Assembly: GCA_031260385.1 (NCBI GenBank)
Contig: JAIRKB010000150.1
Location: forward strand, 1-15,907
DNA from: Propionibacteriaceae bacterium
Lineage (GTDB): Bacteria; Actinomycetota; Actinomycetes; Propionibacteriales; Propionibacteriaceae
Reading direction: 5' to 3'
Length of the DNA: 15,907 nucleotides
Shown: piece after piece, positions 14,876 to 15,907 of the stretch
Numbering within the stretch: position 1 is the stretch's first letter
Layout of the letters: the number at the start of each line of letters is the position of its first letter
Position numbers and translations under genes: made by a program
Notes under the pieces: generated by a model
What the model was told of the DNA's origin: nothing
Seen by the model: the letters and a program-made list of their open reading frames with translations, nothing else
The model's database searches: none

Positions 14876-15874
14876 ATGAACTCTCTTCTCGTCACCGGTG
14901 GTGCCGGTTTTATTGGCGCGAACTTTGTCCGTTGGTTGGTTGACAATACGACTTGTACGGTGACTGTGCTCGACAAACTGACTTATGCTGGAAACAAAGC
15001 GAGCCTCGATGGCTTGCCTCCTGAGCGGGTGAAACTGGTTGTCGGTGACATCTGTGATCGGCCGTTGGTTGATTCCCTGGTCGGCGACTGTGACGCGGTC
15101 GTCCATTTCGCCGCCGAGTCGCATAATGACAACTCCTTGACCAATCCGGCACCTTTTGTCACCACCAACCTGGTCGGCACCTTCACCTTGCTAGAGGCGG
15201 TCCGGGCCCAGGGCAAGCGTTACCATCACATCTCCACTGACGAGGTCTATGGCGATCTCGAACTCGACGACCCCGAGCGCTTCTGCGAGTTGACCCCCTA
15301 TAACCCTTCCTCGCCCTACTCGGCGACCAAAGCCGGTTCCGACCTACTCGTACGCGCCTGGGTACGCTCTTTCGGCGTGCAAGCGACGCTGTCCAATTGC
15401 TCGAATAACTATGGTCCCTACCAGCACATCGAGAAGTTCATCCCCCGCCAGATCACCAATGTCTTGACCGGACGCCGCCCCAAGCTATACGGCACCGGCG
15501 CCAATGTCCGCGACTGGATCCACGTCGATGACCATAACGCGGCCGTCTGGCTGATCCTCAACCAAGGCCGGATTGGCGAAACCTATCTGATCGGCGCGGA
15601 CGGGGAGAAGAACAACCGCGAGGTGGTTGAAGAAATTCTGCGCCAACTCGGCCAAGCGCCCGATGCCTACGACCTGGTGGTCGACCGCCCTGGCCACGAC
15701 CTGCGCTACGCGATTGACTCAACCAAGCTCCGCCAGGAACTAGGTTGGCTCCCCCAATATCCCTGCTTCAGCGACGGACTCACCGCCCCCATCGCCTGGT
15801 ATCAAGCCAATGAAACCTGGTGGCGTGAAGCCAAGGACGCCACCGAAGCGACATACGCCCTCCAAGGCCAGTAA
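14876..15874 (+). CDS. rfbB: dTDP-glucose 4,6-dehydratase (RfbB/RmlB)
   Basis: This 332-residue extended short-chain dehydrogenase has family length. It shows the NAD-binding GGAGFIG (8-14), HFAAESHND (77-85), the catalytic STDEVYG (120-126, with Asp and Glu for dehydration) and YSATK (148-152), the Tyr-xxx-Lys pair. Then come NCSNNYGPYQ and RDWIHVDDH. It turns dTDP-glucose into dTDP-4-keto-6-deoxyglucose, the second step toward dTDP-L-rhamnose. No ribosome site precedes the ATG, and the -10-like TAGCAT ends 7 nt upstream, so it is likely leaderless. A further gene begins 18 nt after the stop, consistent with an rml operon continuing to the right. Confidence 0.97.
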   Translation: MNSLLVTGGAGFIGANFVRWLVDNTTCTVTVLDKLTYAGNKASLDGLPPERVKLVVGDICDRPLVDSLVGDCDAVVHFAAESHNDNSLTNPAPFVTTNLVGTFTLLEAVRAQGKRYHHISTDEVYGDLELDDPERFCELTPYNPSSPYSATKAGSDLLVRAWVRSFGVQATLSNCSNNYGPYQHIEKFIPRQITNVLTGRRPKLYGTGANVRDWIHVDDHNAAVWLILNQGRIGETYLIGADGEKNNREVVEEILRQLGQAPDAYDLVVDRPGHDLRYAIDSTKLRQELGWLPQYPCFSDGLTAPIAWYQANETWWREAKDATEATYALQGQ

Positions 15875-15892
15875 AGCCACCGAGGACCCCGA

Positions 15893-15907
15893 ATGAACAT
15901 CGACACC
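15893..15907 (+). CDS. Start of the next gene (five codons only), possibly an rmlC/rmlD-type gene
   Basis: An ATG at 15893 (Met-Asn-Ile-Asp-Thr) follows GAGGA at 15882-15886 with a 6-nt spacer, so translation very probably starts here. Only five codons are inside the window, so identity cannot be read. Position after rfbB suggests dTDP-4-keto-rhamnose epimerase and/or reductase, based on context only. Confidence 0.5.

Overview
This 15.9 kb window is a cell-surface polysaccharide locus, with about a dozen complete genes and a partial gene at each edge. The organism is most likely an actinomycete (Actinomycetota) of moderate GC. This is an inference, based on the protein families present (DUF2142, DUF6020, DUF2304 next to DPM1-like glycosyltransferases), frequent GTG/TTG starts, and two genes that look leaderless with a TANNNT -10 box just before the ATG. 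I cannot name the genus from sequence alone.

Layout. Positions 1-451 (-) hold the N-terminal end of a DUF2142 membrane protein. Positions 558-3387 (+) hold three family-2 glycosyltransferases. The first and third are paralogues, and a tandem inverted-repeat array (1502-1603) lies between the first and second. Positions 3247-6649 (-) are a tightly coupled three-gene unit in the order GtrB-like polyprenyl-phosphate glycosyltransferase, GtrA-like membrane protein, large DUF6020 polytopic protein. This resembles the GtrABC glycan-modification cassette, and DUF6020 sits where the GT-C transferase would be. Positions 6781-12627 (+) are a six-gene operon: a LicC-LicA fusion (nucleotidyltransferase plus choline-kinase-like domain), a GT4 transferase, a DPM1-like GT2, DUF2304, a second GT4 and a LicD phosphotransferase. 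Positions 12615-14772 (-) hold a Wzx-like flippase and the glucose-1-phosphate thymidylyltransferase RfbA. From 14876 onward (+) lie RfbB (dTDP-glucose 4,6-dehydratase) and the first codons of the next gene, probably a later dTDP-rhamnose gene.

How the genes may work together. RfbA and RfbB make dTDP-4-keto-6-deoxyglucose, the precursor of dTDP-L-rhamnose. The GT2 and GT4 enzymes assemble a lipid-linked repeat unit, and the Wzx-like protein would flip it. The LicCA fusion would make a CDP-activated phospho-alcohol (CDP-choline by family precedent) that LicD transfers to a sugar. GtrB, GtrA and DUF6020 would add a side-branch sugar on the outside of the membrane. The window holds no initiating phosphoglycosyltransferase, no recognised polymerase or chain-length regulator, and no choline transporter.

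Most interesting points: the LicC-LicA fusion with LicD in one operon in a probable actinomycete; DUF6020 as a candidate third partner of a Gtr system; and the regularly spaced half-site/hairpin array at 1502-1603.
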